The notes: generated from the sequence alone by a model not told the origin. A stretch of 6,790 nt of DNA from an uncultured Bacteroidales bacterium (GCA_937949745.1 CALECM010000088.1:1-6790), one strand, 5' to 3'; positions 1-6,790 are shown, counted from the first letter of the stretch. Translations and numbers: made by a program.

Positions 1-852
1 AAGCTTTTTCTCGACCTGAATCGGGTAACCGGACTGGAAACCGCGGATTCGGTTCACCTGACTGATTTTCCGCAGGTTCACGAAAATATGATCGATCCTC
101 AATTGGAAAAAAGAATGCAATGGGCGCAACAGATCTCTTCCATGGTACTTTCGTTAAGGAAGAAGAGTAACATCAGGGTACGCCAGCCTTTAAGCAGGAT
201 CATGATACCCGTACTGGATCCGCTTTTTAAGGAACAGATCGAAAAAGTAGAATCCCTGATCCTACATGAAGTCAATGTGAAAGAAATCGATTTTATGGCG
301 GAAGGTGATGGAATTCTGGTAAAAAGGATCAAGCCCGATTTTAAAGCCTTAGGTCCTAAGTATGGTAAAATAATGAAAGCGATCGCTTCCCGTATCACCG
401 CCTTTTCCCAGAATGAAATTTCACAATTGGAGAAGGAAGGGTACATCATGATAGAGGTTGAACAACAGCAGGTGGATATCCATTTGCAGGATGTGGAAAT
501 TTTTGCCGAAGATATTCCGGGATGGGTAGTGGCGAATCAGGGTTTGTTGACGGTCGCGCTGGATATTACGATCACGGATGACCTTAAGAAGGAAGGTTAT
601 GCCCGCGAACTGGTAAACAGGATACAGAATTACCGGAAAGATTCGCAAATGGATGTTGTCGATAAGATTTCGGTTATATTAGAAAATAATGCCGAACTTA
701 ACGGTGCTTTCCGGGATTTTGAAGATTATATCAAAACCGAAACCCTCTGTACTTCTCTGACATTCTCGGATCGTTTACCGGAGCTCGGGAAAGTTGCTTT
801 CGAAATTGCCGACGGTATCACGGTGGATGCCCTGATCAGTAAAAACGACTAA
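1..852 (+). CDS. ileS: Isoleucyl-tRNA synthetase, C-terminal fragment (5' end outside window)
   Basis: The enzyme charges tRNA-Ile with isoleucine using ATP, in the cytoplasm. The frame is open from base 1 and ends at TAA 850-852, giving 283 codons. The true start is upstream, and the ATG at 88 is internal. The fragment covers the end of the anticodon-binding domain and the C-terminal domain; the HIGH and KMSKS catalytic motifs lie off the window. Recognisable stretches are RKKSNIRVRQPL (fragment codons 53-64), typical of the IleRS helical anticodon-binding region, and EGYARELVNRIQNYRK (from codon 198), typical of the C-terminal part of Bacteroidetes and eukaryote-like IleRS. The fragment has only one Cys, so the Cys4 zinc finger that ends the E. 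coli-type enzyme is absent. This fits the type 2 subfamily, in which Bacteroidetes enzymes are usually placed at about 1100-1200 residues. A strong terminator follows, so ileS probably ends its transcript here. Identity is secure; the subtype is inferred from the C-terminus alone. Confidence 0.95.
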   Translation, partial: KLFLDLNRVTGLETADSVHLTDFPQVHENMIDPQLEKRMQWAQQISSMVLSLRKKSNIRVRQPLSRIMIPVLDPLFKEQIEKVESLILHEVNVKEIDFMAEGDGILVKRIKPDFKALGPKYGKIMKAIASRITAFSQNEISQLEKEGYIMIEVEQQQVDIHLQDVEIFAEDIPGWVVANQGLLTVALDITITDDLKKEGYARELVNRIQNYRKDSQMDVVDKISVILENNAELNGAFRDFEDYIKTETLCTSLTFSDRLPELGKVAFEIADGITVDALISKND

Positions 853-880
853 ACTATTTTTGAATATTCCATTCTTAATA

Positions 881-920
881 AAGCCTTGCTGTGGATTACG
901 ATAGTAAGGCTTTTTTATTT
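881..920 (+). terminator. Rho-independent terminator of ileS
   Basis: The arms AAGCCTTGCT (881-890) and AGTAAGGCTT (903-912) form a 10-bp stem with one G-U pair and a 12-base loop. The 3' arm runs into a T-rich tract (911-920, six T then A then TTT). The hairpin begins 28 bases after the ileS stop codon, as expected for an intrinsic terminator. It separates ileS transcription from the downstream toxin-like gene. Confidence 0.88.
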
Positions 921-1062
921 ATGGGAAAAAAGAATATATACAGTAAATATTTACATTCAATCGGAAGGCAGGCGGTTCTTCCATAGAGGTATATATTTTC
1001 AGAGATTCCCGTTCCTATGGTTAAACAACGAATGATGTCCATAACTTTCCAATAACCTGTCG

Positions 1063-1083
1063 TTGAAATTCACTGAATTCCAA
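1063..1083. promoter_or_regulatory. Imperfect inverted repeat, possible operator
   Basis: The half-sites TTGAAATTC (1063-1071) and GAATTCCAA (1075-1083) are inverted copies of each other at 8 of 9 positions, separated by three bases. The dyad ends 11 bases before the -7-like element at 1095, so it covers the place where a -33 element would sit. That position suits a repressor or activator site. This is inferred from symmetry and position only, and no known regulator is recognised. Confidence 0.3.
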
Positions 1084-1094
1084 ATAGCCGTCTT

Positions 1095-1102
1095 TATTTT
1101 TG
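1095..1102 (+). promoter_or_regulatory. Candidate Bacteroidetes -7 promoter element for the Tc/Rhs gene
   Basis: TATTTTTG matches the Bacteroidetes sigma-ABfr -7 consensus TAnnTTTG exactly. No clear -33 TTTG lies at the expected distance upstream, which leaves the call weak. Transcription would start near 1109 and give an untranslated leader of about 64 bases that contains the hairpin at 1116-1141. The lack of a -33 element would fit a promoter that needs an activator, but that is inference. Confidence 0.35.
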
Positions 1103-1115
1103 CGAACGAAAAATG

Positions 1116-1141
1116 CGGTTGAGGTAAGAAAACCTTAACCG
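1116..1141 (+). promoter_or_regulatory. Leader stem-loop upstream of the Tc/Rhs gene
   Basis: The arms CGGTTGAGGT (1116-1125) and ACCTTAACCG (1132-1141) pair over 10 bp with one G-U pair and a six-base loop, AAGAAA. The structure lies 31 bases before the start codon and just after the predicted transcription start. There is no T tract behind it, so it is not an intrinsic terminator. It could stabilise the mRNA 5' end, affect translation, or act as a DNA operator. The pairing is visible; the function is unknown. Confidence 0.45.
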
Positions 1142-1172
1142 GCTTAGTGATTCATTTGTAAACAGATATATC

Positions 1173-4100
1173 ATGGATAAAGACAACGGCCATAACCAAG
1201 ACCCTTTTTCCGGAAAAGGATTTTCTTCCGGATTCACCTATTCAGCAAATCCCACAGAGAAGAATTCCTCTTCTGCTAATTCTTCTCCTGACAACACTTC
1301 AGGCTCCGGCACCGGACAACAGGTAAAGATCAACCTACCGGCGGGCGGTGGGGCTATTCGTGGGATTGGCGAGAAGTTCGAAGCCAATCCTGTAACAGGC
1401 ACGGCTTCTTTTACGGTACCGGTAACATTAAGTAAAGGTCGTGGCGGACTTACCCCGCAACTGGCATTAAACTACGATTCAGGGAGCGGTAACTCAGCCT
1501 TTGGGATAGGTTGGGATATCGGAATTCCTTCCATTACCCGGAAAACCGACAAAGGCATTCCTCAATACAACGACAATCCTGATAATGAAAGCGATACCTT
1601 TATTTTATCCGGAGCGGAAGATCTTGTTCCCGTCATAGATCCGCAAACCGGAGAACGGGAATTCAGGACGGAACAAGGTTTCGTAATCTATGGTTACCGT
1701 CCCCGTATAGAAGGGCTTTTCGCCCTGATAGAACGGTGGGAGGACCGGAACACTAAAGTGAGCCACTGGCGAACCATCAGTAAGGATAATATCACGTCTG
1801 TATATGGTTTGGGGATGCAGAATAACCCTTCCTTCATCGCTGACCCGGATCATAAGCGCAAGGTATTTACGTGGCTTTTGGAAGCCAGCTGGGATGCTAA
1901 GGGTAACCTGATGGTTTTCCAATACAAACGCGAAGACAATGTCAATATTCCTTCTTCCTGTTATGAACAAAGCCGTACTGAAGGAAAGCATTTTACCAAT
2001 ACCTACTTAAAAAAAGTGTTGTATGGCAATAAAAAAATGTATCGTCCTGATACGGAATTCAGTGAATATGATTTCCATTTTCAGCTGGTTTTGGATTACG
2101 GAGATATTGTATTAAGAAATGAAGAATTAAGAATTGGGCAGGAGGGTTGGAAGTGCAGGAATGATGCTTTTTCAAGCTATAAATCGGGATTTGAGATCCG
2201 GACCTACCGCCTGTGCGAGAGATTGTTAATGTTCCATCATTTTGAAGAGCTGGGAGCGGAACCTGTATTGGTCCGTTCTACCGATCTGGAGTATAAACAT
2301 TCGGAAACGGATTCTTTTTCATTGCTTTCCGGTGTTACTCATAAAGGCTATAAAGACGATATTGAAGACAGCTTTCCGCCATTGACCCTTACATACAGTC
2401 AGGCTGTTCCTGCCGATCATTTCAAAACCGTAACTTCCCGGGAACTTCAACAGTTGCCTGCCGGTATCGACGGGCAGAACTACCAGTGGTCGGATCTGTA
2501 CAGCGAAGGAGTCAGCGGAATACTTTCCATGAATAACCAGGCGTGGTATTTCATGCCCAATACAGGGGATAAGCTTTTCACCGGATCCGATCCGGGTACG
2601 GAGAGCGAGCCTACGTTCGGCAGCATGAAAAGCGAAGTTCCCAAACCGGCGGTAACTAATAACAAGAGAACAACTTTCATATTAAACGATGTGGACAACG
2701 ATGGGTTCCCGGAACTGGTGATTCAAGGAGACGGGGTCAATGGTTTCTACAGCCGTGATAAGGATGGTAAATGGCAAAACTTTCGCAACTTTGAAAAGTA
2801 TCCCCATGTCGATTTCAATGACGCCAACCTTCGTTTTATGGATCTGAGCGGTGACGGACTTGCCGATATTGTGATCAGTAAAGGGGAAACATTTGATATC
2901 TATTTCAGTGAAGGCAAGAAGGGCTTTGGCCGTTACCGGAGAGTCCGTTGCGGAAAGGAACCGGGTAGGGCGCCACAGGTAGTGTTTTCCGATCCGAAAC
3001 AGAGGATCTTCATTGCCGACATGAGCGGCGACGGTTTAAGCGACATTGTGAAGGTCACCCACCAAAGCATCGTTTACTGGCCCAATATGGGTTACGGCAG
3101 GTTTGGAGAGAAGATCACGATGGGCAATCCGCCATTATTGGACAGCCCTGACCGGTTTGATGCCCGCTTTGTTCACCTCAGGGATGTGGACGGCACAGGC
3201 ACTGCCGACCTGCTGTATATCTCCAAGGGACAGCTTGGTTATTACAAGAATCTTTCGGGTAATAGTTGGAAGAAAGAAGAACTCCCTCCCGCCCTGTCTG
3301 TAAATGTAAGTAAACAGACTTTTGTACAGACCACCGACCTCCTGGGTAACGGAACCCAGTGTATTGTGGTTACCAGTTCTCTTCCTGTGCAAAAGGGACA
3401 ATTATGTTACTGGGAATTTACCTCGGGTATAAAACCGTTCCTGTTGACCCAAATCAATAACAACATGGGAGGGATTACCAGGCTACATTACACTCCTTCC
3501 ACCAAATTCTATTTACAGGATAAGATGAAGGGCGCGCCCTGGGTCACCAAACTGCCGTTTCCGGTACAGGTATTGGAAAAAGTAGAAGCATTAGATGAGG
3601 TAAGCAATACCCGTTTTATGAATCGTTACGCGTATCATCACGGGTACTATGATGCCGGGGAGAGAGAGTTCAGGGGTTTTGGCATGGTAGAACAATGGGA
3701 TACGGAGTTTTATAATGAATTTGAACATAACAATACCGGAACGGCAAACAATGAAGGATATGTTTCCCCGGTATATACGAAGACCTGGTTCCATACGGGA
3801 TTCTTTGCCGGAAGGAATAAAATTGCACGGCAATATGCCAGTGAATACTATAAAGGAATATCGGAAAATCCGAATGACGAAAGCATCGGCACCTGGGAAT
3901 TGCCCGATACGCTTATTCCGGAAGGATTGAAAGGACAGGAAACCAGGGAAGCGTGCCGGGCTTTGAAAGGAAGCGCTTTACGAACAGAAGTATATGCTTT
4001 GGACGGAACTGCCAAAGAGAAAATCCCTTACACGGTAGAAGAGAAAAGTTATCACCTGCAATGCCTCCAGGCACAGGGGGATAACAAACATGCGGTTTTT

Positions 4101-6790
4101 CTAAAGACCGATGGCGAGCAAATGATGTTCCATTATGAAAGGAATACGGAGGACCCGCGAATACTGCATAAACTGGTATTGCAAACCGATGCTTACGGCA
4201 ATATAGTTAAAAGTATTCAGGTGGCCTATCCAAGAAAGGGAACGCCGGAATTGGCAGAACAACGACAAATGTTGATCATTTACACCGAGAATAATTATAT
4301 CAATGAAGAAAAGCGGGAAAATGACATCAACGGCCATTATTCAATAAAATACCGGCATATTGGCGTACTATATGACACCAAACAGTATGAAATTGGTAAT
4401 ATTACTTATTCCAATAAGAAACTGGCCTGTCCGGATTTTAATGATCTCATAAGCGGAAATGCTACAAGCGGTATCACAAAGAAAATTGTGGGACACCAAA
4501 GAACCCTGTTCTGGAATGAGGCGTTAAGGGCTCCATTATGCAATTTTGGAGAGATCGCTTCCCATGGACTGGTATACCGTCAGGAAATGTTGGAAATCAC
4601 CCCGGAATTGATAACTTTTATAGGTAATGATAAATACGCCGAAGGAAAGTTTATGGCAGCAAAATACCTGAAAGATAATCAGAATAATTCCTGGTACAAG
4701 GTCAGCGATATAGAACATTATGATTCCACTAAGTTTTACCAGCCGGATATGATTATCGATCCTTTCGGAAATACCACGGCAATAGAATACGATGGTTACA
4801 ACCTTTTTCCGGTCAACTTCACCAATGCACTACATCATATAACAACCGCCGATTACAATTACTGTGTTCTGCAGCCCTGGAAAATAACCGATCCGAACGG
4901 CAACATCCGGCAAATCGCTTTCGATATGCTGGGTATGGTCGTTAAATTGGCGTTGACAAGCCGTGTCGAAAGTGAAGGTGATTCTTTTGAAGATCCGACG
5001 GAGATTTACGAATATAACCTGAAAGGGTGGATGGCAGAAAATGGAAAGAAACCGGCATACATCCATATAAAGAAGCGTGAAACCCATGCAGATAGTAATA
5101 CCCGTTGGATAGAAAGCTATGTATATACCGATGGCCTGGGAAAAGAGATCATAACCAAAACCACGGCTGCAGACGGAAAGGCCTTTACTTTGGTTAACGA
5201 CCAAAAAGCAGAAATATATACAACAGATCGGTGGCTGGCGAGTGGCAAAATTATATTCAATAACAAAGGCAATGCCATTAAACAATATGAACCGTGGTAC
5301 AGTACCACAAATGAGTTTGAAGATGAAGAGCAACTGACCTGTTACGGGGTAACGCCTGTTATGCACTACGACCCGCTGGGAAGATTGATCCAGACCGATT
5401 TCCCGGACGGCACAATATCAAAAGTGGAATTTAATGCATGGCAACAGAAGAACTATGATCAGAACGACTGTATATCGGATGAAGATGCTCATGGAGAAAA
5501 AATATGCCGGTGGTACAGGGAACGAATAGCGATCAGTCCAACAGAAACAGATGAAAATCTTAAAGCCATGAGACGTTCTGCAACCGTCAGCGAGCAACAT
5601 GCCGGTACGCCGCAGGTTATAGATTTGGATGTATTGGGACGTCCTTTCCGGACTACGGACGATAACGGGGATTTTGGGGACAGTTGCGTTACCCGCAATA
5701 TACTGGACATTGCCGGAAGAATTACACGGGTTACCGACGGATTGGGAAGGGAAGCCACGGCCAATGTTTACACCCTCACCGGAGAAATTCCTGTTTATAT
5801 AAGTAACATCGACAGCGGGAAACGATGGATACTAAATGATGTGACCGGCAAACCCTTTATGAAATGGGACGCAAGGGGCCATGAAATCCAATATAAGTAC
5901 GATGAATTGCAACGGCCTGTGGAAACCGTTGTAAATGGCGCCTGCGTGGAACGGATTTTGTATGATGGAGTAACACCCAATGCTATAGGACACATAACGG
6001 AGATTTACGCCCAGGACGGGGTAACAGGTTTTGAGTATGATTTTAAGGGAAATATCATTAAACAATGTAAACAGTTTACCGATGATGCCGGGACAAGTGC
6101 TATTGCCTTTACGGATATGATTGATTGGAATACCACGCCTGTGCCGGAAACGGAGGCTTTTGAAACTAAGACTACTTTCAATGCCCTGAATTTACCGGTA
6201 AGTATTGCCCATCCCGATCATACAGTACTTCATTATATCTACGATAAAGGTGGTAAATTATATAAAGTAGAAGGTGGAAGTGGATACATTGAAAAGATTA
6301 AGTACAATGCCCGTGGGCAACGAAGATACATTCAGTATGCCAATGGAACTAAAACACGTTATGAGTATAATCCTCTAAACTTCCGTCTTACCCGGCTGAT
6401 CACTTTTAATGACTCTGAACTGAACGCTTTTCAGGATTTGAATTACAACTACGATCCGGTCGGGAATATTATAGAAATTAGGGATAATTCACAGCAAACA
6501 GAATATGTAAGTAATCAGGAAGTAGCTCCTGTAATGACTTATACATATGACGCCCTATATCGTTTGTTGACCGCTACGGGTAGGGAGCTATCGGGAATTT
6601 CGACACCTTCAATCGAAAATATTCCTTATTACTCACCTCAGGCACCCGGCAATGCTGTACAAAATTACAATCATACTTATTCGTATGATGTATTAGGGAA
6701 TATGCTTTCTAATCCCTGGAGAACGAATGTATATAATGAAAATAACAATCGATTATTAAAACATAATAATCAAACTATTAATCAATACAC
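1173..6790 (+). CDS. Fused TcB-TcC-like SpvB/Rhs toxin-complex protein (3' end outside window)
   Basis: This giant ABC (Tc) toxin-type protein is 1872 complete codons long so far, with no stop before the window edge. ATG 1173 is the first start after an in-frame TAA (1125-1127); there is no clear Shine-Dalgarno. Residues 1-50 are hydrophilic and Ser/Asn/Gly-rich, with no signal peptide. Residues 53-350 resemble the SpvB N-terminal domain: LPAGGGAIRGIGEKF at 55-69, LNYDSGSGNSAFGIGW at 99-114. Residues 440-730 carry six propeller motifs. Residues 766-845 match the TcdB middle region (PFPVQV at 795, REFRGFGMVEQWDTE at 831-845), and 925-1015 resemble its C-terminal part. From about 1196 there are YD/Rhs repeats, including LQPWKITDPNG (1233-1243) and YDPLGRL (1399-1405). 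The segment after about 1430 resembles TcC. By family knowledge, TcB and TcC form a cocoon around a toxic C-terminal domain released through a TcA pore. The Salmonella SpvB ADP-ribosyltransferase domain is not seen. The cargo domain lies outside the window. Family assignment is firm; toxicity and target are inferred. Confidence 0.93.
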   Translation, partial: MDKDNGHNQDPFSGKGFSSGFTYSANPTEKNSSSANSSPDNTSGSGTGQQVKINLPAGGGAIRGIGEKFEANPVTGTASFTVPVTLSKGRGGLTPQLALNYDSGSGNSAFGIGWDIGIPSITRKTDKGIPQYNDNPDNESDTFILSGAEDLVPVIDPQTGEREFRTEQGFVIYGYRPRIEGLFALIERWEDRNTKVSHWRTISKDNITSVYGLGMQNNPSFIADPDHKRKVFTWLLEASWDAKGNLMVFQYKREDNVNIPSSCYEQSRTEGKHFTNTYLKKVLYGNKKMYRPDTEFSEYDFHFQLVLDYGDIVLRNEELRIGQEGWKCRNDAFSSYKSGFEIRTYRLCERLLMFHHFEELGAEPVLVRSTDLEYKHSETDSFSLLSGVTHKGYKDDIEDSFPPLTLTYSQAVPADHFKTVTSRELQQLPAGIDGQNYQWSDLYSEGVSGILSMNNQAWYFMPNTGDKLFTGSDPGTESEPTFGSMKSEVPKPAVTNNKRTTFILNDVDNDGFPELVIQGDGVNGFYSRDKDGKWQNFRNFEKYPHVDFNDANLRFMDLSGDGLADIVISKGETFDIYFSEGKKGFGRYRRVRCGKEPGRAPQVVFSDPKQRIFIADMSGDGLSDIVKVTHQSIVYWPNMGYGRFGEKITMGNPPLLDSPDRFDARFVHLRDVDGTGTADLLYISKGQLGYYKNLSGNSWKKEELPPALSVNVSKQTFVQTTDLLGNGTQCIVVTSSLPVQKGQLCYWEFTSGIKPFLLTQINNNMGGITRLHYTPSTKFYLQDKMKGAPWVTKLPFPVQVLEKVEALDEVSNTRFMNRYAYHHGYYDAGEREFRGFGMVEQWDTEFYNEFEHNNTGTANNEGYVSPVYTKTWFHTGFFAGRNKIARQYASEYYKGISENPNDESIGTWELPDTLIPEGLKGQETREACRALKGSALRTEVYALDGTAKEKIPYTVEEKSYHLQCLQAQGDNKHAVFLKTDGEQMMFHYERNTEDPRILHKLVLQTDAYGNIVKSIQVAYPRKGTPELAEQRQMLIIYTENNYINEEKRENDINGHYSIKYRHIGVLYDTKQYEIGNITYSNKKLACPDFNDLISGNATSGITKKIVGHQRTLFWNEALRAPLCNFGEIASHGLVYRQEMLEITPELITFIGNDKYAEGKFMAAKYLKDNQNNSWYKVSDIEHYDSTKFYQPDMIIDPFGNTTAIEYDGYNLFPVNFTNALHHITTADYNYCVLQPWKITDPNGNIRQIAFDMLGMVVKLALTSRVESEGDSFEDPTEIYEYNLKGWMAENGKKPAYIHIKKRETHADSNTRWIESYVYTDGLGKEIITKTTAADGKAFTLVNDQKAEIYTTDRWLASGKIIFNNKGNAIKQYEPWYSTTNEFEDEEQLTCYGVTPVMHYDPLGRLIQTDFPDGTISKVEFNAWQQKNYDQNDCISDEDAHGEKICRWYRERIAISPTETDENLKAMRRSATVSEQHAGTPQVIDLDVLGRPFRTTDDNGDFGDSCVTRNILDIAGRITRVTDGLGREATANVYTLTGEIPVYISNIDSGKRWILNDVTGKPFMKWDARGHEIQYKYDELQRPVETVVNGACVERILYDGVTPNAIGHITEIYAQDGVTGFEYDFKGNIIKQCKQFTDDAGTSAIAFTDMIDWNTTPVPETEAFETKTTFNALNLPVSIAHPDHTVLHYIYDKGGKLYKVEGGSGYIEKIKYNARGQRRYIQYANGTKTRYEYNPLNFRLTRLITFNDSELNAFQDLNYNYDPVGNIIEIRDNSQQTEYVSNQEVAPVMTYTYDALYRLLTATGRELSGISTPSIENIPYYSPQAPGNAVQNYNHTYSYDVLGNMLSNPWRTNVYNENNNRLLKHNNQTINQY
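1317..2222 (+). other. SpvB-like N-terminal domain of the Tc/Rhs protein
   Basis: This covers roughly residues 49-350. The motif LPAGGGAIRGIGE is followed by the segment FTVPVTLSKGRGGLTPQLAL and by NYDSGSGNSAFGIGWDI, then a TDKGIPQY strand and a DTFILSGAEDLVPV strand. This is the conserved opening of SpvB and of TcB subunits such as Photorhabdus TcdB2, compared from memory. In TcB it forms the beta-rich start of the cocoon shell. It is not the catalytic part of Salmonella SpvB. The C-terminal boundary is approximate. Confidence 0.85.
2487..3380 (+). repeat. Six propeller-type motifs (FG-GAP/VCBS-like) in the TcB region
   Basis: Six related motifs begin at residues 441 (DLYSEGVSG), 506 (DVDNDGFPE), 557 (DLSGDGLAD), 616 (DMSGDGLSD), 671 (DVDGTGTAD) and 722 (DLLGNGTQC). 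They are spaced 51 to 65 residues apart. The first and last are degenerate; the middle four keep an Asp-rich loop like calcium-binding integrin-type propeller blades. Six blades agree with the six-bladed propeller known for TcB, the part that docks on the TcA pore. Bases between the motifs are not repeated at DNA level, so this is a protein repeat only. Confidence 0.75.
4758..6790 (+). repeat. YD/Rhs repeat region, TcB end running into TcC-like segment
   Basis: Divergent YD-type motifs recur from residue 1196 to the window edge: YDGYN 1206, FDMLG 1250, YNLKG 1281, YDPLG 1399, LDVLG 1485, LDIAG 1511, YDELQ 1576, YDFKG 1622, YDKGG 1690, YNARG 1711, YNPLN 1732, YDPVG 1760, YDALY 1792 and YDVLG 1838. 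In Rhs and Tc proteins these strands wind into the cocoon wall. The stretch around residue 1423 (WQQKNYDQND) resembles the end of TcB-type proteins. From about 1540 the order LNDVTGKP, YDPVGNI, YDALYRLLTATGRE, YDVLGN follows TcC (TccC3-like) proteins. The Rhs core and its protease site have not been reached at the window edge. Confidence 0.85.

Larger units (their letters stand above)
853..1172. other. Intergenic region between ileS and the Tc/Rhs gene
   Basis: This 320-base stretch has no convincing coding sequence on either strand. It holds the ileS terminator (881-920), a perfect 12-base AT-rich palindrome GTAAATATTTAC (943-954), an imperfect dyad at 1063-1083, a -7-like element at 1095-1102 and a leader hairpin at 1116-1141. 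I saw no tRNA, no insertion-sequence ends and no target-site duplication. Bases about 955-1060 show nothing I can assign. Confidence 0.7.

Noticed and set aside
99..449. Minus-strand open frame of 116 codons inside ileS
   Set aside because: The plus strand here is unmistakable IleRS sequence; this frame is its shadow.
943..954. Perfect palindrome GTAAATATTTAC
   Set aside because: It is short and AT-rich, lies far from the candidate promoter, and such palindromes arise easily by chance in AT-rich spacers.
853..1172. CRISPR array, tRNA or insertion-sequence remnant in the intergenic region
   Set aside because: No spaced direct repeats, cloverleaf pattern, terminal inverted repeats or transposase fragments could be found.
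1605..1991. Minus-strand open frame of 128 codons
   Set aside because: It is antisense to the SpvB-like domain, which is clearly coding on the plus strand; no family is recognised.
1068..2067. 14-base inverted match between 1068-1081 and 2054-2067 (contains GAATTCAGTG)
   Set aside because: A single short match, one copy of which is inside coding sequence; a match of this length is not far from chance in a window this size, and no mobile element lies between the copies.
4830..5366. Minus-strand open frame of 178 codons
   Set aside because: It lies wholly inside the plus-strand Tc/Rhs gene, has no recognisable domain and has a Cys/Phe-rich composition typical of an antisense shadow.
1173..6790. 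Assignment as a Salmonella-type SpvB ADP-ribosyltransferase
   Set aside because: Only the N-terminal SpvB domain is shared; it is followed by the TcB propeller and Rhs repeats, and no ADP-ribosyltransferase motif is seen in the window.

Overview
The window looks like a piece of a Bacteroidetes chromosome, most likely from the order Bacteroidales, although the genus cannot be fixed from sequence alone. The first gene resembles the Bacteroidetes-type isoleucyl-tRNA synthetase. The large gene starts without a clear Shine-Dalgarno sequence, and the best promoter-like match upstream of it is the Bacteroidetes -7 pattern (TAnnTTTG). By eye, base composition is moderate and similar in both genes, so nothing in composition marks the second gene as foreign.

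Layout. (1) Positions 1-852 hold the 3' end of ileS, the housekeeping isoleucyl-tRNA synthetase, whose 5' part lies outside the window. (2) Positions 853-1172 are intergenic. They contain a clear rho-independent terminator for ileS, a small palindrome, an imperfect 21-bp dyad, a -7-like promoter element and a 10-bp leader hairpin just before the next gene. (3) From 1173 to the right edge there is one uninterrupted plus-strand reading frame of 1872 complete codons with no stop. It encodes a giant SpvB/TcdB/Rhs protein. In order it has a hydrophilic Ser/Asn/Gly-rich tail, an SpvB-like domain, six D-x-D/S-x-D-G-type motifs expected of the TcB beta-propeller, the TcdB middle regions, and a long YD/Rhs-repeat region. 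The last part of that region matches the TcC subunit of insecticidal Tc (ABC) toxins.

Interpretation. In Photorhabdus and Xenorhabdus, TcB and TcC are usually separate proteins. Together they form a hollow cocoon that encloses a toxic C-terminal domain, and the cocoon docks through the TcB propeller on the TcA translocation pore. Here the two halves are fused in one chain. The sequence ends inside the TcC-like half, before the conserved Rhs core and the variable C-terminal domain, so the cargo is unknown. No TcA gene, immunity gene or secretion gene lies in the window. ileS and the Tc-like gene are probably separate transcription units that happen to be adjacent.
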